Made by a program: the position numbers and the translations under genes
Notes under the pieces: generated by a model
What the model saw: only the letters and a program-made list of their open reading frames with translations
Databases searched by the model: none
What the model was told of the DNA's origin: nothing
Shown here: in pieces, positions 36,235-44,079 of the stretch
How the letters are laid out: each line of letters opens with the position of its first letter
Position numbering within the stretch: the first letter of the stretch is position 1
From: Pseudomonas abietaniphila
GTDB taxonomy: Bacteria; Pseudomonadota; Gammaproteobacteria; Pseudomonadales; Pseudomonadaceae
Direction of reading: 5' to 3'
DNA: 64,000 nt
Assembly (NCBI RefSeq): GCF_900100795.1
Contig: NZ_FNCO01000015.1
Span: 122,478-186,477, forward strand

Positions 36235-36798
36235 ATGTCCGGGCTTGAACTGTTCGCCGCTGCACTCGGTGTCATTGCCGTCTGGCTGACAGTCAAACAG
36301 AACCCGTGGTGCTGGCCGATCGGACTGATCATGGTGTTGCTTTACACCTGGATTTTTTTCGACGTGAAGCTCTACTCGGACATGCTGCTGCAGGTTGTCT
36401 ATGCCGTGTTGCAATTGTATGGCTGGTGGCAATGGACACGGCGCGGCGAGATCGTCGACGGCCGCCGCGTGACGTCCTTGAGCGGCGGTGCCCTGACGTT
36501 AAGTCTGGCGGCAGGCGCGGCGGTAAGTCTGGTATTGGGCGCGGCCATGGCGCACTTCACCGACGCCGCACAACCCTGGCTGGATGCTGCACTCACCGGT
36601 TTCAGCCTTGTTGCCCAAGTGTGGATGGCGCAGAAACGCGTGCAATGCTGGCCGTTGTGGATCGTGCTCGATGTCATTTTTGTCGGGCTGTTCCTTTATA
36701 AAGCGCTCTATCTGACGGCGGCGCTGTACGCGTTGTTCACGTTGCTGGCCGTGCAGGGATGGCGTGACTGGCGCGCCGATCCCGCGCTTGCGCGCTGA
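36235..36798 (+). CDS. pnuC: Nicotinamide riboside transporter
   Basis: 187-residue membrane protein with about seven hydrophobic segments. PnuC features: NPWCWPIGLIMVLLYTWIFFD near residue 23 and YAVLQLYGWWQWTRRG around 60, plus KRVQCWPLWIVLDVIFVG in the second half. It takes up nicotinamide riboside by facilitated diffusion, trapped by phosphorylation. The next gene, overlapping by 1 bp (TGATG), is a NadR-like kinase that could do this trapping. TAGGAGT precedes ATG 36235. Confidence 0.92.
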   Translation: MSGLELFAAALGVIAVWLTVKQNPWCWPIGLIMVLLYTWIFFDVKLYSDMLLQVVYAVLQLYGWWQWTRRGEIVDGRRVTSLSGGALTLSLAAGAAVSLVLGAAMAHFTDAAQPWLDAALTGFSLVAQVWMAQKRVQCWPLWIVLDVIFVGLFLYKALYLTAALYALFTLLAVQGWRDWRADPALAR

Positions 36799-37349
36799 TG
36801 CCGGGCATGAAAGTCCTTGTATTGGCAGGTCCTGAGTCGAGCGGCAAGAGCTGGCTGGCGGAACACCTTCAGCAGCGTTTTGGCGGGGAACTGGTCAGTG
36901 AATACGTACGCCATTTCATCGAACAGGAACAGCGGGACACCTGTTATGCAGACATTCCCGTCATCGCACGCGGGCAATTGGCGCAGGAAGACGAAGCGCG
37001 GTCCCGGGCCCCGGAACTGTTGATCCTGGACACCCATCTGCTGAGCAACATCCTGTGGAGTCAGACGCTGTTTGGCGACTGCCCGCCGTGGCTTGAGCAG
37101 GCACTTCTGACTCGACGCTACGATCTGCACCTGCTGCTGTCGCCCGACGGCGTCGAATGGGTGAGCGACGGTCAGCGCTGCCAGCCACTGCTCAGCGAGC
37201 GTCAGGCGTTCTTCGACGCCAGTCGGGCGTGGCTCGACCGGCATGGGCAACGTTACGAAGTGATCGAAGGCAGTTGGAGCTACCGCATGGAACGAGCGGT
37301 TGAAGCGGTGGAAGAACTATTGGGACGCCGTGCGCAGCCCCGTGTCTGA
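36798..37349 (+). CDS. NadR-like ribosylnicotinamide kinase (AAA/P-loop ATPase)
   Basis: 183-residue P-loop kinase like the C-terminal kinase domain of NadR, without the HTH or adenylyltransferase domains. Walker A is GPESSGKS at residues 10-17. SEYVRHFIEQ and LILDTHLLSNI are the NadR kinase blocks, and LLLSPDGVEWVSDGQRCQP resembles the lid region. It should phosphorylate nicotinamide riboside to NMN. The start overlaps the pnuC stop by one base, indicating a two-gene salvage operon. An ATG three codons downstream is an alternative start. Confidence 0.87.
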   Translation: MPGMKVLVLAGPESSGKSWLAEHLQQRFGGELVSEYVRHFIEQEQRDTCYADIPVIARGQLAQEDEARSRAPELLILDTHLLSNILWSQTLFGDCPPWLEQALLTRRYDLHLLLSPDGVEWVSDGQRCQPLLSERQAFFDASRAWLDRHGQRYEVIEGSWSYRMERAVEAVEELLGRRAQPRV

Positions 37350-37375
37350 CCTTGGACCTGCGGACGTGGGCTCGC

Positions 37376-38695
37376 TCAGCGAATCTGATGTTTGTGCAGC
37401 AACCGGTAAAACGTCGGCCGCGAGATCCCGAGCACCTTGGCCGCTACGCTGAGGTTGTCGCTGTGACGCGTGAGCACATCACACAGGGCCTGGCGTTCGG
37501 CGCGGCATTTATATTCATCCAGCGTGCCCATACTCGAGCTGATTTCCTCCTCGCCCAGCAAGCCCAGGTCAAACGCTTCGATCTGCCTGCCTTCGGCCAG
37601 CACCAGCCCTCGCCGCACGCGGTTCTCCAGCTCGCGAACGTTCCCCGGCCAGTCGTGCTTGCCCATGGCAACCAAGGCATCCTGGCTGAAGTTTCGGGGC
37701 CGCCGACCGGTTTCCTGGCTGTAGAAATGCGCGAAATGATTGGCCAGCAACGCCAGATCACCATGCCGCTCCCGTAACGGGGCAGTGCCGACCTGCAGGA
37801 CGTTCAACCGGTAATACAGGTCCTCGCGGAAGCGTTTCTTGCGAATCGCCGCTTCAAGGTCGACATGGGTCGCGGCAAGGACGCGCACATCCACCGCCAC
37901 GCGTTCACCGTTCACGTCGATGTGTCGGTCCTGCAGAAACCGCAACAGGTTGGCCTGAACATCGAGCGGCAGGTCGCCAATTTCATCGAGGAACAGGGTC
38001 CCGCCGTTGGCCGCTTCAATGCGTCCGGTCTTTCGTTGTTGGCCTCCACTGAAGCCGTCTTCTTCGTAGCCGAATAACTCGGCCTGCAACTGATGTTCAC
38101 CCACCGCGCTGCAATTGATTGAAACAAACGGCTGGTTCCGGCGCTGGGATTGCTGGTGCAGGGTGCGCGCCACCAACTCCTTGCCCGTGCCGGTTTCGCC
38201 CCGGATCAACACGGGTGATTCAGTGGGCGCCAGCTTGGTCAGCAAACGGCGCAACTCACGGATCGGGCGGCTCTCTCCGAGCAATTCATGTTCTGGCCCG
38301 TTTCCGTAAGTGGCGCCCTGCGCGCGCAACCTTGCCATGCCGTAAGCGCGGCCAAGGGTGACTTGAACCCGCGCGACGTCGAACGGAAGCGTATGAAAGT
38401 CGAAGAACCACTCGCAAACAAAATCGCCGATCAACTCGCGACGCAAATCCTCGGCGGTGAGCACGGCAATCCATTCTGTGTTGCTGCGGGTAATCAGCTC
38501 CTTGATCAACTGCGGCTGTTCGAAGTGCTGTGGCATCAAACGGATCAGTCCAACGTCACAGGGGCGGGACGCCGCCGCATCCAGGGTGCAGCTATCCACC
38601 TCCCAACCTGCGATGCGCAGGCCCGGAATCAGACGCAGACACTCTTCACACGGTTCGACAATTAACAGGCGGCGGATCGATGCCAGTTCATGCAT
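37376..38695 (-). CDS. Sigma-54-type AAA+ regulator with degenerate GAFTGA loop (VpsR-like)
   Basis: 439-residue regulator. Residues 1-125 form a receiver-like domain that lacks the usual phospho-acceptor pattern. The AAA+ domain (about 130-365) has Walker A RGETGTGKEL, Walker B GGTLFLDEIGDLP and the LYYRLNV, WPGNVRELEN sensor blocks. The C-terminal Fis HTH is AAKVLGISRPTFYRLLHKH. The sigma-54-contact loop, normally GAFTGA, reads DGFSGG, so it may act without sigma-54, as VpsR does. The ATG at 38695 has AAGGA 7 bases upstream. Target unknown; convergent with the NadR-like gene. Confidence 0.85.
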   Translation of the reverse strand: MHELASIRRLLIVEPCEECLRLIPGLRIAGWEVDSCTLDAAASRPCDVGLIRLMPQHFEQPQLIKELITRSNTEWIAVLTAEDLRRELIGDFVCEWFFDFHTLPFDVARVQVTLGRAYGMARLRAQGATYGNGPEHELLGESRPIRELRRLLTKLAPTESPVLIRGETGTGKELVARTLHQQSQRRNQPFVSINCSAVGEHQLQAELFGYEEDGFSGGQQRKTGRIEAANGGTLFLDEIGDLPLDVQANLLRFLQDRHIDVNGERVAVDVRVLAATHVDLEAAIRKKRFREDLYYRLNVLQVGTAPLRERHGDLALLANHFAHFYSQETGRRPRNFSQDALVAMGKHDWPGNVRELENRVRRGLVLAEGRQIEAFDLGLLGEEEISSSMGTLDEYKCRAERQALCDVLTRHSDNLSVAAKVLGISRPTFYRLLHKHQIR

Positions 38696-39084
38696 ATGAA
38701 ATTCCTTGGCGCCAGGATTCAAATAATATTCCGGAGAAAAAACATTTTAGAAACAGTGTCTTGGCGACCCTGTTTGTTACAGTAGCAACTTTTTTGACAC
38801 GCGCTTGGACCGTTTAACTATAAGCCTAAGATCGAAACGTGCTTAAACCTGCCAAAAAGGCATTAAAGAGGTAATCAGGCCGTTGGATCAGCACTGAAAC
38901 ACTCGCAAGCCCACAAAAAGCGCACGCAGTTGCAAACGAGAACGTGTGAAAAAGCGAAATAAATGGAAAAAAATCGAAATACGGTGTGACTTACCCCCCG
39001 GCGCAAGTCATCAGTACAAGTATCCAACCGATCGGGAAGCCCGCCGTCGGGGAATGAATTGATACGGGCACTTGAGGATTTTCC
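38696..39084. other. AT-rich intergenic region with candidate promoter elements
   Basis: No gene seen. TTGACA at 38794 with TATAAG at 38819 (19-bp spacer) reads rightward. An inverted repeat TGACTT-N12-AAGTCA lies at 38987-39010, about 75 bp before the small gene at 39085. It could be an operator, for example for the divergent AAA+ regulator, but this is a guess. Confidence 0.4.
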
Positions 39085-39351
39085 ATGAACGCCCCATTAC
39101 GCTTTAACGATGCCTTGCTGATCGCCGGTCATGCCTTCGAGCCTTTCCAGTGCGTGGCCTGGGCCCCACAAGACGGCAACGGCGAACTGAGCCTGACGGT
39201 CGTCGATCGCACCAGTACCCGTATCGGTCGCAAGCAGATTCCAAGCAGCGCTTACTCCGATCCCAAGCAACTGGCGCAGGTTCTGGAACAGGCCCGTGCT
39301 GAAATCAGCGGTGAAGGCTACAGCCTCGAGCCTTGGACCATGCCGGCCTGA
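39085..39351 (+). CDS. Conserved-looking hypothetical protein, 88 residues
   Basis: Small soluble protein of unknown function (MNAPLRFNDALLIAGHAF at the N-terminus; later VDRTSTRIGRKQIP and LAQVLEQARAEISGEGYSLEPW). No signal peptide or membrane segment. TTGAGG lies a little upstream of ATG 39085. The codon use fits the genome and both neighbours are spaced normally, so a real gene is likely. An inverted repeat CTCCGAAC/GTTCGGAG at 39364-39406 follows the stop and may end the transcript. Confidence 0.72.
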   Translation: MNAPLRFNDALLIAGHAFEPFQCVAWAPQDGNGELSLTVVDRTSTRIGRKQIPSSAYSDPKQLAQVLEQARAEISGEGYSLEPWTMPA

Positions 39352-39519
39352 TTGTCCCGTTGACTCCGAACCCTCATTGCAGACGTTTTGTCCTGAGTGT
39401 TCGGAGGGTTGGGCGATTTTTGCTGAACAGGATGTGCACTACTCTGGCGGTCAACCAGTAGACCCCCATCGAACGGTCAGTTCGAGCGGGTCACTCATCA
39501 CCGTCAAGAGCACATCCTT

Positions 39520-40509
39520 ATGCGAGTCATCACGTTCGAGCGCTACGGCGCACCTGAAGTGTTGCAGTACCAGGAAGTGGGCGAGCAAGTCCCTTCTGAC
39601 AACGAAGTTCTGATCCGCGTAAAAGCCATCGGCCTTAATCGTGCCGAATCCATGTGGCGCCACGGCGAATACGTCGAGCCTGTCAACTTGCCTGCCCGCC
39701 TGGGGTATGAAAGCGCCGGGATCGTCAGCGCGGTAGGCGCCAACGTGACCCACGTCAGCCCCGGCGACGCGGTCAGCACTATTCCTTCGTTCTCCCTCAA
39801 TGACTACGGCATGTACGGCGAAGAAGTCCTCGCCCCGGCGCACGCCGTGGTCAAACACCTGTCGAGTCTGTCGTTCGCAGAAGCCGTGTCCATCTGGAAC
39901 CCCTATATCACGCCCTATGGCGCATTGATCGCGACCGGCCTGCTCAAGGCGACCGACACGGTGTTGATCAACGCGGCCTCCAGCAGCGTGGGGGTCGGCA
40001 CCATTCAGATGGTCAACATGATGGGCGCAACCTCGGTGGCATTGACCCGCACCCGGGAAAAGCGTCAGCAATTGCTCGATGCCGGCGCGCAGTACGTGAT
40101 CGCCACCGAAGAACAGGACCTGGTCGCTGAAGTGATGAACATCACCGACGGTCAAGGCGCCTCGATCATCTTCGACCCCGTCGGCGGCGCACACTTCCCC
40201 CAACTGATCTCTGCGCTGACGCCGGGCGGCACAGTATTCATCTACGGCGCCCTCAGCACCGACGTGACGCCGCTGCCGATTCTGGACGTGATCGCGAAAA
40301 AACCGATCATTCGGGGTTACAACCTGTTCGAGATCACGACACACCCTGAGAGCCAGAAAAAGGCAGTCGAGTTTATTTCCCGGGGACTGGAGTCCGGTGC
40401 CTTGAAGCCTCTCATCGAGAAGACATTCAAGTTCGACGAGATGGTCCAGGCCCACCACTACCTGGAAAAGAGCCAGCACCTGGGCCGTATCGTGGTCGTC
40501 GTCGATTAA
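39520..40509 (+). CDS. Zinc-independent-looking MDR alcohol dehydrogenase / quinone oxidoreductase
   Basis: 329-residue medium-chain dehydrogenase/reductase. N-terminal GroES-like domain (FERYGAPEVLQYQEVGEQ, NEVLIRVKAIGLNRAE, LGYESAGIVSAVG) and a Rossmann domain with VLINAASSSVGVGTIQMVNMMG, where AASSSVG replaces the common GAAGGVG. The usual zinc ligands are not evident, so it is closer to quinone oxidoreductases using NADPH. Substrate unknown. ATG 39520 is followed by the expected N-terminal strand. The MFS gene follows 122 bp later in the same direction. Confidence 0.86.
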   Translation: MRVITFERYGAPEVLQYQEVGEQVPSDNEVLIRVKAIGLNRAESMWRHGEYVEPVNLPARLGYESAGIVSAVGANVTHVSPGDAVSTIPSFSLNDYGMYGEEVLAPAHAVVKHLSSLSFAEAVSIWNPYITPYGALIATGLLKATDTVLINAASSSVGVGTIQMVNMMGATSVALTRTREKRQQLLDAGAQYVIATEEQDLVAEVMNITDGQGASIIFDPVGGAHFPQLISALTPGGTVFIYGALSTDVTPLPILDVIAKKPIIRGYNLFEITTHPESQKKAVEFISRGLESGALKPLIEKTFKFDEMVQAHHYLEKSQHLGRIVVVVD

Positions 40510-40631
40510 ACCGCTGCGGCGACCGCATCCCCCGTCTTTCCTCCAACGCTCCCTCAAGCGCCCTGCTGCCGATCACCGGCAGCAGCAACGCCTGTGTGCG
40601 GCCGTTTGAAACAACTTCCGAGATCCCTTTA

Positions 40632-41876
40632 ATGAATGACGCTAAATCAGGGTCAGTGGCAGAACTGTCTGCCGCTGACATGACGAACCACACCGTTGAG
40701 GCTTCAAGCCCGCGTCAGTGGATGTCTGTGTTTTCCGTGGCGTTGGGCGCTTTCGCTTTCGTGACCACTGAATACTTGCCGGTGGGCGTGTTGCCGCAGA
40801 TCGCCACGGAACTCGGTGTCACCAACGGCACAGCCGGACTGATGGTGACGATCCCCGGCATCGTGGCGGCAATCTCTGCGCCCGCCATGATGATCGGCGC
40901 GGGCCGGATCAATCGTCGCTCCTTACTGATTCTGCTGGCTGCGCTGCTGGTGGCCTCGAACCTGATCAGCGCCCTGGCACCGAACTTCACGACCATGCTG
41001 CTGGGTCGCGGGCTGCTCGGCGTCGCGCTGGGCGGATTCTGGGCCATCGCGATCGCCGCGGCCGGACGTCTGGTGAACGCCGACAAAGCGGCCAAGGCCA
41101 CTGCGATCATCTTTGCCGGCATTACCTTCGCGACGGTACTGGGTGTGCCGTTCGGTACGTTCATCAGCACGCTGTTCTCCTGGCGCGCTTCGTTCCTGGC
41201 GACCGCGGCGCTGGCGTTGATTGCACTGACGGCGCAAACGCTGACGCTGCCTTCACTGCCCGCCAGTGAAAGCCTGAGCGTGCGGACCTTGCTGCGCTAC
41301 GTCAGCAAGCACACCACCCAGCGCAGCATTTTGCTGATGGGGCTGATCATCGGCGCGCACTTTGCCTCGTACACCTACATCGCGCCGTTTCTGGTTCAAC
41401 AGGCCGGGTTCAGCGCCGGGACCATCACCCTGACACTCCTGGGTTTCGGCCTGGTGGGCATGCTCGCCAACTTCCTGGTGTCGGCCAGCGTCACCCGCCA
41501 TTTGCAACTGTCGTTGGGCGCTGCCGTGGGGCTGATGGTCCTCTCGCTGGTGGCGCTGCCGTACGTGGTCAGCAGCGGTCTGGGCGTGATCACGTCGGTG
41601 CTGGTCTGGGGCGTGGCCTACGGCGCTATCCCGCTGGCGTTGAGCAGCTGGATGCAGCTCACCTCGCCGCAGCTACCGGAAGCGAGCTCGGCGATGCTGG
41701 TCACCACCTTTCAGATCGCCATTGCCTCCGGGTCGTTGGTCGGAGGGCTGATCGTTGACGGTTACGGGCTTGCTCCAGCGCTGTTCTTTGGCGCCCTTCT
41801 GGGCGTGCTCGGCCTGCTGGTCGTCGCCACCTTCGGCCTGGGCCATGATCGTCTGATCGAGAAGCTGCAAAACTGA
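40632..41876 (+). CDS. MFS transporter (DHA1 family)
   Basis: 414-residue inner-membrane protein with 12 hydrophobic segments after a 35-residue soluble N-terminus. Family features: FAFVTTEYLPVGVLPQIA in helix 1, GAGRINRRSLLILLAALL as the loop 2-3 motif A position, and GRGLLGVALGGFWAIAIAAAGRL in helix 4, close to the AraJ/SotB-type drug or sugar exporters. Substrate unknown. ATG 40632 is chosen; a longer frame from 40596 adds residues unlike the family. It ends 4 bp before the chlD/VWA gene on the other strand. Confidence 0.87.
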   Translation: MNDAKSGSVAELSAADMTNHTVEASSPRQWMSVFSVALGAFAFVTTEYLPVGVLPQIATELGVTNGTAGLMVTIPGIVAAISAPAMMIGAGRINRRSLLILLAALLVASNLISALAPNFTTMLLGRGLLGVALGGFWAIAIAAAGRLVNADKAAKATAIIFAGITFATVLGVPFGTFISTLFSWRASFLATAALALIALTAQTLTLPSLPASESLSVRTLLRYVSKHTTQRSILLMGLIIGAHFASYTYIAPFLVQQAGFSAGTITLTLLGFGLVGMLANFLVSASVTRHLQLSLGAAVGLMVLSLVALPYVVSSGLGVITSVLVWGVAYGAIPLALSSWMQLTSPQLPEASSAMLVTTFQIAIASGSLVGGLIVDGYGLAPALFFGALLGVLGLLVVATFGLGHDRLIEKLQN

Positions 41877-41880
41877 CGCG

Positions 41881-42546
41881 TCAAGCGAGCTCATTGATGT
41901 GCCGGTAGTCAGCCCCCAACTGACGCGCCATTTCACTCGCCCTGCCCAGCCGGATCGGGCCTTGCTCGGTGTCGATCAGCAGGCTCGGGCAATCGAAGGG
42001 GCTCAATGTGGGCATGTCTTTGACTCGGCCATCGGTCAGGATCACCAATCGGTGTTCTTCGGCCGGGTAGCGCGTGTGACGCTTGTCCAACCAGTCACCC
42101 GCCTGTTCGATCGCGTCCACCAGCGGTGTACCGCCGCCCGCGCCCAAAGCATCCAGCCAAGGCTGCAACGACGAGCCGGCCTTCAACCCCTGATGCTGCC
42201 AGCGCGCCCGCGTGCCGCTGGCGGTGAGCAGCGCCAGTCGGGCGCGTTGCCGGTAGGCATCATCGAACAGCTGAGCCAGGAAGCCTTTGGTCTGGCTCAG
42301 CGCCTGATGGCGTCGGGTGGACGCCGAGGCATCGACGATCACCAGCCACAAGGTCTGCGGGCGACGGGTTCTGGGCTGACGCACCAGATCGTGACGGGTT
42401 TTGGGGCGTCCGCGTAGCAGGCTGGGCAGCCAGGCGATGGCGCCGTCGACACCGGCGCGTGGAGCGCCACTTTTGCCACCGCTGAGCCTGCCGGGTCGAG
42501 GGCTGGCATCCGCCCCCGTCACATGGCGAGGGCGGATGCCTAGGGC
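41881..42546 (-). CDS. chlD: VWA (metal-binding) half of the chlD-type chelatase subunit, reached by -1 frameshift
   Basis: Von Willebrand A domain of a cobalt/magnesium chelatase subunit. The MIDAS motif is VDASAST, with the Thr and Asp positions in GGGTPLVD and LTDGR. It is the -1-frame continuation of the ATPase gene at 42540-43550: from the slippery A AAA AAG at 42552-42546 the ribosome would go on GCC CTA GGC ATC and make a 556-residue fusion. A separate start at GTG 42522 lies inside the stimulatory stem and has no ribosome site, so independent translation seems less likely. chlD genes of cobalt chelatases are known to use this device. Ends 4 bp from the convergent MFS gene. Confidence 0.85.
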   Translation of the reverse strand, partial: ALGIRPRHVTGADASPRPGRLSGGKSGAPRAGVDGAIAWLPSLLRGRPKTRHDLVRQPRTRRPQTLWLVIVDASASTRRHQALSQTKGFLAQLFDDAYRQRARLALLTASGTRARWQHQGLKAGSSLQPWLDALGAGGGTPLVDAIEQAGDWLDKRHTRYPAEEHRLVILTDGRVKDMPTLSPFDCPSLLIDTEQGPIRLGRASEMARQLGADYRHINELA

Positions 42547-42552
42547 TTTTTT
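42505..42552 (-). promoter_or_regulatory. Programmed -1 ribosomal frameshift signal in chlD
   Basis: Minus-strand A AAA AAG in the zero frame (CCA AAA AAG, 42554-42546) is the same heptamer as in dnaX. Five bases later GGCATCCGCCC (42540-42530) pairs perfectly with GGGCGGATGCC (42515-42505) around a 14-base loop. The zero-frame TAG (42542-42540) lies between them, so shifting bypasses it. Confidence 0.9.
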
Positions 42553-43550
42553 GGCCAGCTCGGCACTTCACGACGCGCACCAGTGGCCACTGGTTGCGCA
42601 GGCATTTCACCCCAGTTGCCGTCTCCCTGTTCCGGCGGTTTTTGCGGCGATTGCGCCGGGTTGTCCGGCGCAGCGGAGGTCGGGGACTGTGGCGCTTGAG
42701 GCTCACGCCGCCGGTGACGCAAGGCAAACTCGGCCACCGCATCGATATCGTCTTCGGTGATGGACGACGCGCCCCGCCACGCAGCGTGGGCCCGCGCGGC
42801 ACGCAGCCACACCAGGTCCGCGCGCAGGCCATCGACGCCTGCCGCAAAACAACGCTCGGTGATGGTTGCCAGGCTCGTATCGTCCAGTTCAATGCCCGCC
42901 AACAGGCCACGAGCGGTTTCGCAGCGGGCCTTGAGGGCCTGCTGTTCGTGCGCCCATTGTTCGATGAACACTTCGGGCGCCGCATCGAAATCCAGCCGAC
43001 GGCGAATGATCTGCCCGCGCTGCTGCGGCAGGGTTTGCCCGCTCAACGTCACGTTCAGCCCGAACCGGTCCAGCAACTGCGGGCGTAATTCGCCCTCTTC
43101 CGGGTTCATCGTGCCGATCAGGACAAAACGTGCCGCATGGCGATGGGAGATGCCGTCGCGCTCCACCAGATTGACCCCACTGGCCGCGACGTCGAGCAGC
43201 AAATCGACCAGGTGGTCCGGCAGCAGGTTGACCTCGTCGACGTACAACACGCCGCCGTCGGCCTTGGCCAGCACGCCCGGCGAGAAGCTGGCCCGGCCTT
43301 CGCCCAGCGCCGCATCAAGGTCCAGCGTGCCGACCAGGCGCTCTTCGGTAGCGCCCAGGGGAAGCGTGACAAACTGCCCGCTCGCCAACAGATCCGCCAA
43401 CCCGCGTGCCAGCGTCGACTTGGCCATGCCACGCGGCCCTTCGATCAACACACCACCGATTTTCGGGTCAATGGCGGTCAGGCACAGCGCCAGCTTCAAT
43501 TCATCGGCGCCGACCACGGCGGCGAGCGGGAAATGTGGTGTGTCTGTCAT
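42540..43550 (-). CDS. chlD: ATPase (ChlI/BchI-like) part of the chlD cobalt chelatase gene
   Basis: 336-residue zero-frame product: an AAA+ ATPase of the magnesium/cobalt chelatase I type. Walker A is GPRGMAKST (38-46), Walker B VLYVDEVNLLPDHLVDLLLD, and the ChlI block is GTMNPEEGELRPQLLDRFGLNV. The C-terminal linker is Pro/Gln-rich (SPTSAAPDNPAQSPQKPPEQ), as between the AAA and VWA halves of ChlD. It would be the small chelatase subunit; -1 frameshifting near its end makes the 556-residue medium subunit. Both are needed with CobN to insert cobalt. Downstream of cobN in the riboswitch operon, separated by REPINs. ATG 43550. Confidence 0.9.
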   Translation of the reverse strand: MTDTPHFPLAAVVGADELKLALCLTAIDPKIGGVLIEGPRGMAKSTLARGLADLLASGQFVTLPLGATEERLVGTLDLDAALGEGRASFSPGVLAKADGGVLYVDEVNLLPDHLVDLLLDVAASGVNLVERDGISHRHAARFVLIGTMNPEEGELRPQLLDRFGLNVTLSGQTLPQQRGQIIRRRLDFDAAPEVFIEQWAHEQQALKARCETARGLLAGIELDDTSLATITERCFAAGVDGLRADLVWLRAARAHAAWRGASSITEDDIDAVAEFALRHRRREPQAPQSPTSAAPDNPAQSPQKPPEQGDGNWGEMPAQPVATGARREVPSWPKKP

Positions 43551-43612
43551 GTTCGGGCTCTATTTCGTACATCAAAAGTAAGTATGACGCTGCCCGCTTC
43601 TGCCCGGTGGGC

Positions 43613-43746
43613 GTAGGAGCGTGGCTTGTCCCGCGATCTGCCGGAGCCCGGCAGCAAACCTGCCGAGCGCGATGTATCCAAAACGACCAAGGCACTCAAT
43701 TCTACTGCCGCTTCGCGCCAGATCGCGGGACAAGCCACGCTCCTAC
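43613..43746. repeat. REPIN-type palindrome
   Basis: GTAGGAGCGTGGCTTGTCCC at 43613 is inverted at 43727-43746 as GGGACAAGCCACGCTCCTAC, and the inner GCGATCTG/CAGATCGC also pairs. The whole is about 134 bp. Confidence 0.85.
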
Positions 43747-43804
43747 GGCCTTCGGCCAGAATCAAAAGCGTTGAAACGTGTCGTGGCCCGCTTCTGCCAA
43801 AGGC

Positions 43805-43949
43805 GTAGGAGCGCGCTTGCCCGCGATCTGCCGGGAACCGGCAGCAAACCCGGCTGATGCGGTCTCTCTGACACACCGAGTTGCCTGACTCTACTAGCGC
43901 TGCGCGGCAGATCGCGGGCAAGGTGGAACGCCACCCCGGTCGCTCCTAC
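43805..43949. repeat. REPIN-type palindrome, second copy
   Basis: GTAGGAGCGCGCTTGCCCGC is opposed by GCGGGCAAGGTGG...CGCTCCTAC, with CGATCTGCCG/CGGCAGATCG inside. One arm is interrupted, so it is an imperfect copy of the repeat at 43613. Confidence 0.8.
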
Positions 43950-44079
43950 GCCCTGCGGGCAGCATCAAAGCCTCCAGAAGAGGCTGTACATGTAGCGTGA
44001 GGAAGACAGTTGCTACGGCCTTCGGCCAGAATCAAAAGCATCCGTTCCAGTCGGGTACGCCAGACAATTACCCACCCAC

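Larger units (their letters stand above)
43551..44079. other. Gene-free stretch between cobN and chlD, mostly two REPIN-type repeats
   Basis: No gene seen. It contains two large palindromes, described as separate entries. The 24-base stretch CGGCCTTCGGCCAGAATCAA and its continuation recur at 43746 and 44016, showing that a larger block was duplicated around them. The transcript from cobW-cobN must pass through these structures to reach chlD. Confidence 0.7.

Noticed and set aside
41881..42522. An independent VWA gene starting at GTG 42522
   Set aside because: The codon lies in the loop/stem of the frameshift structure with no ribosome site; the -1 frame joins the ATPase frame exactly at A AAA AAG.
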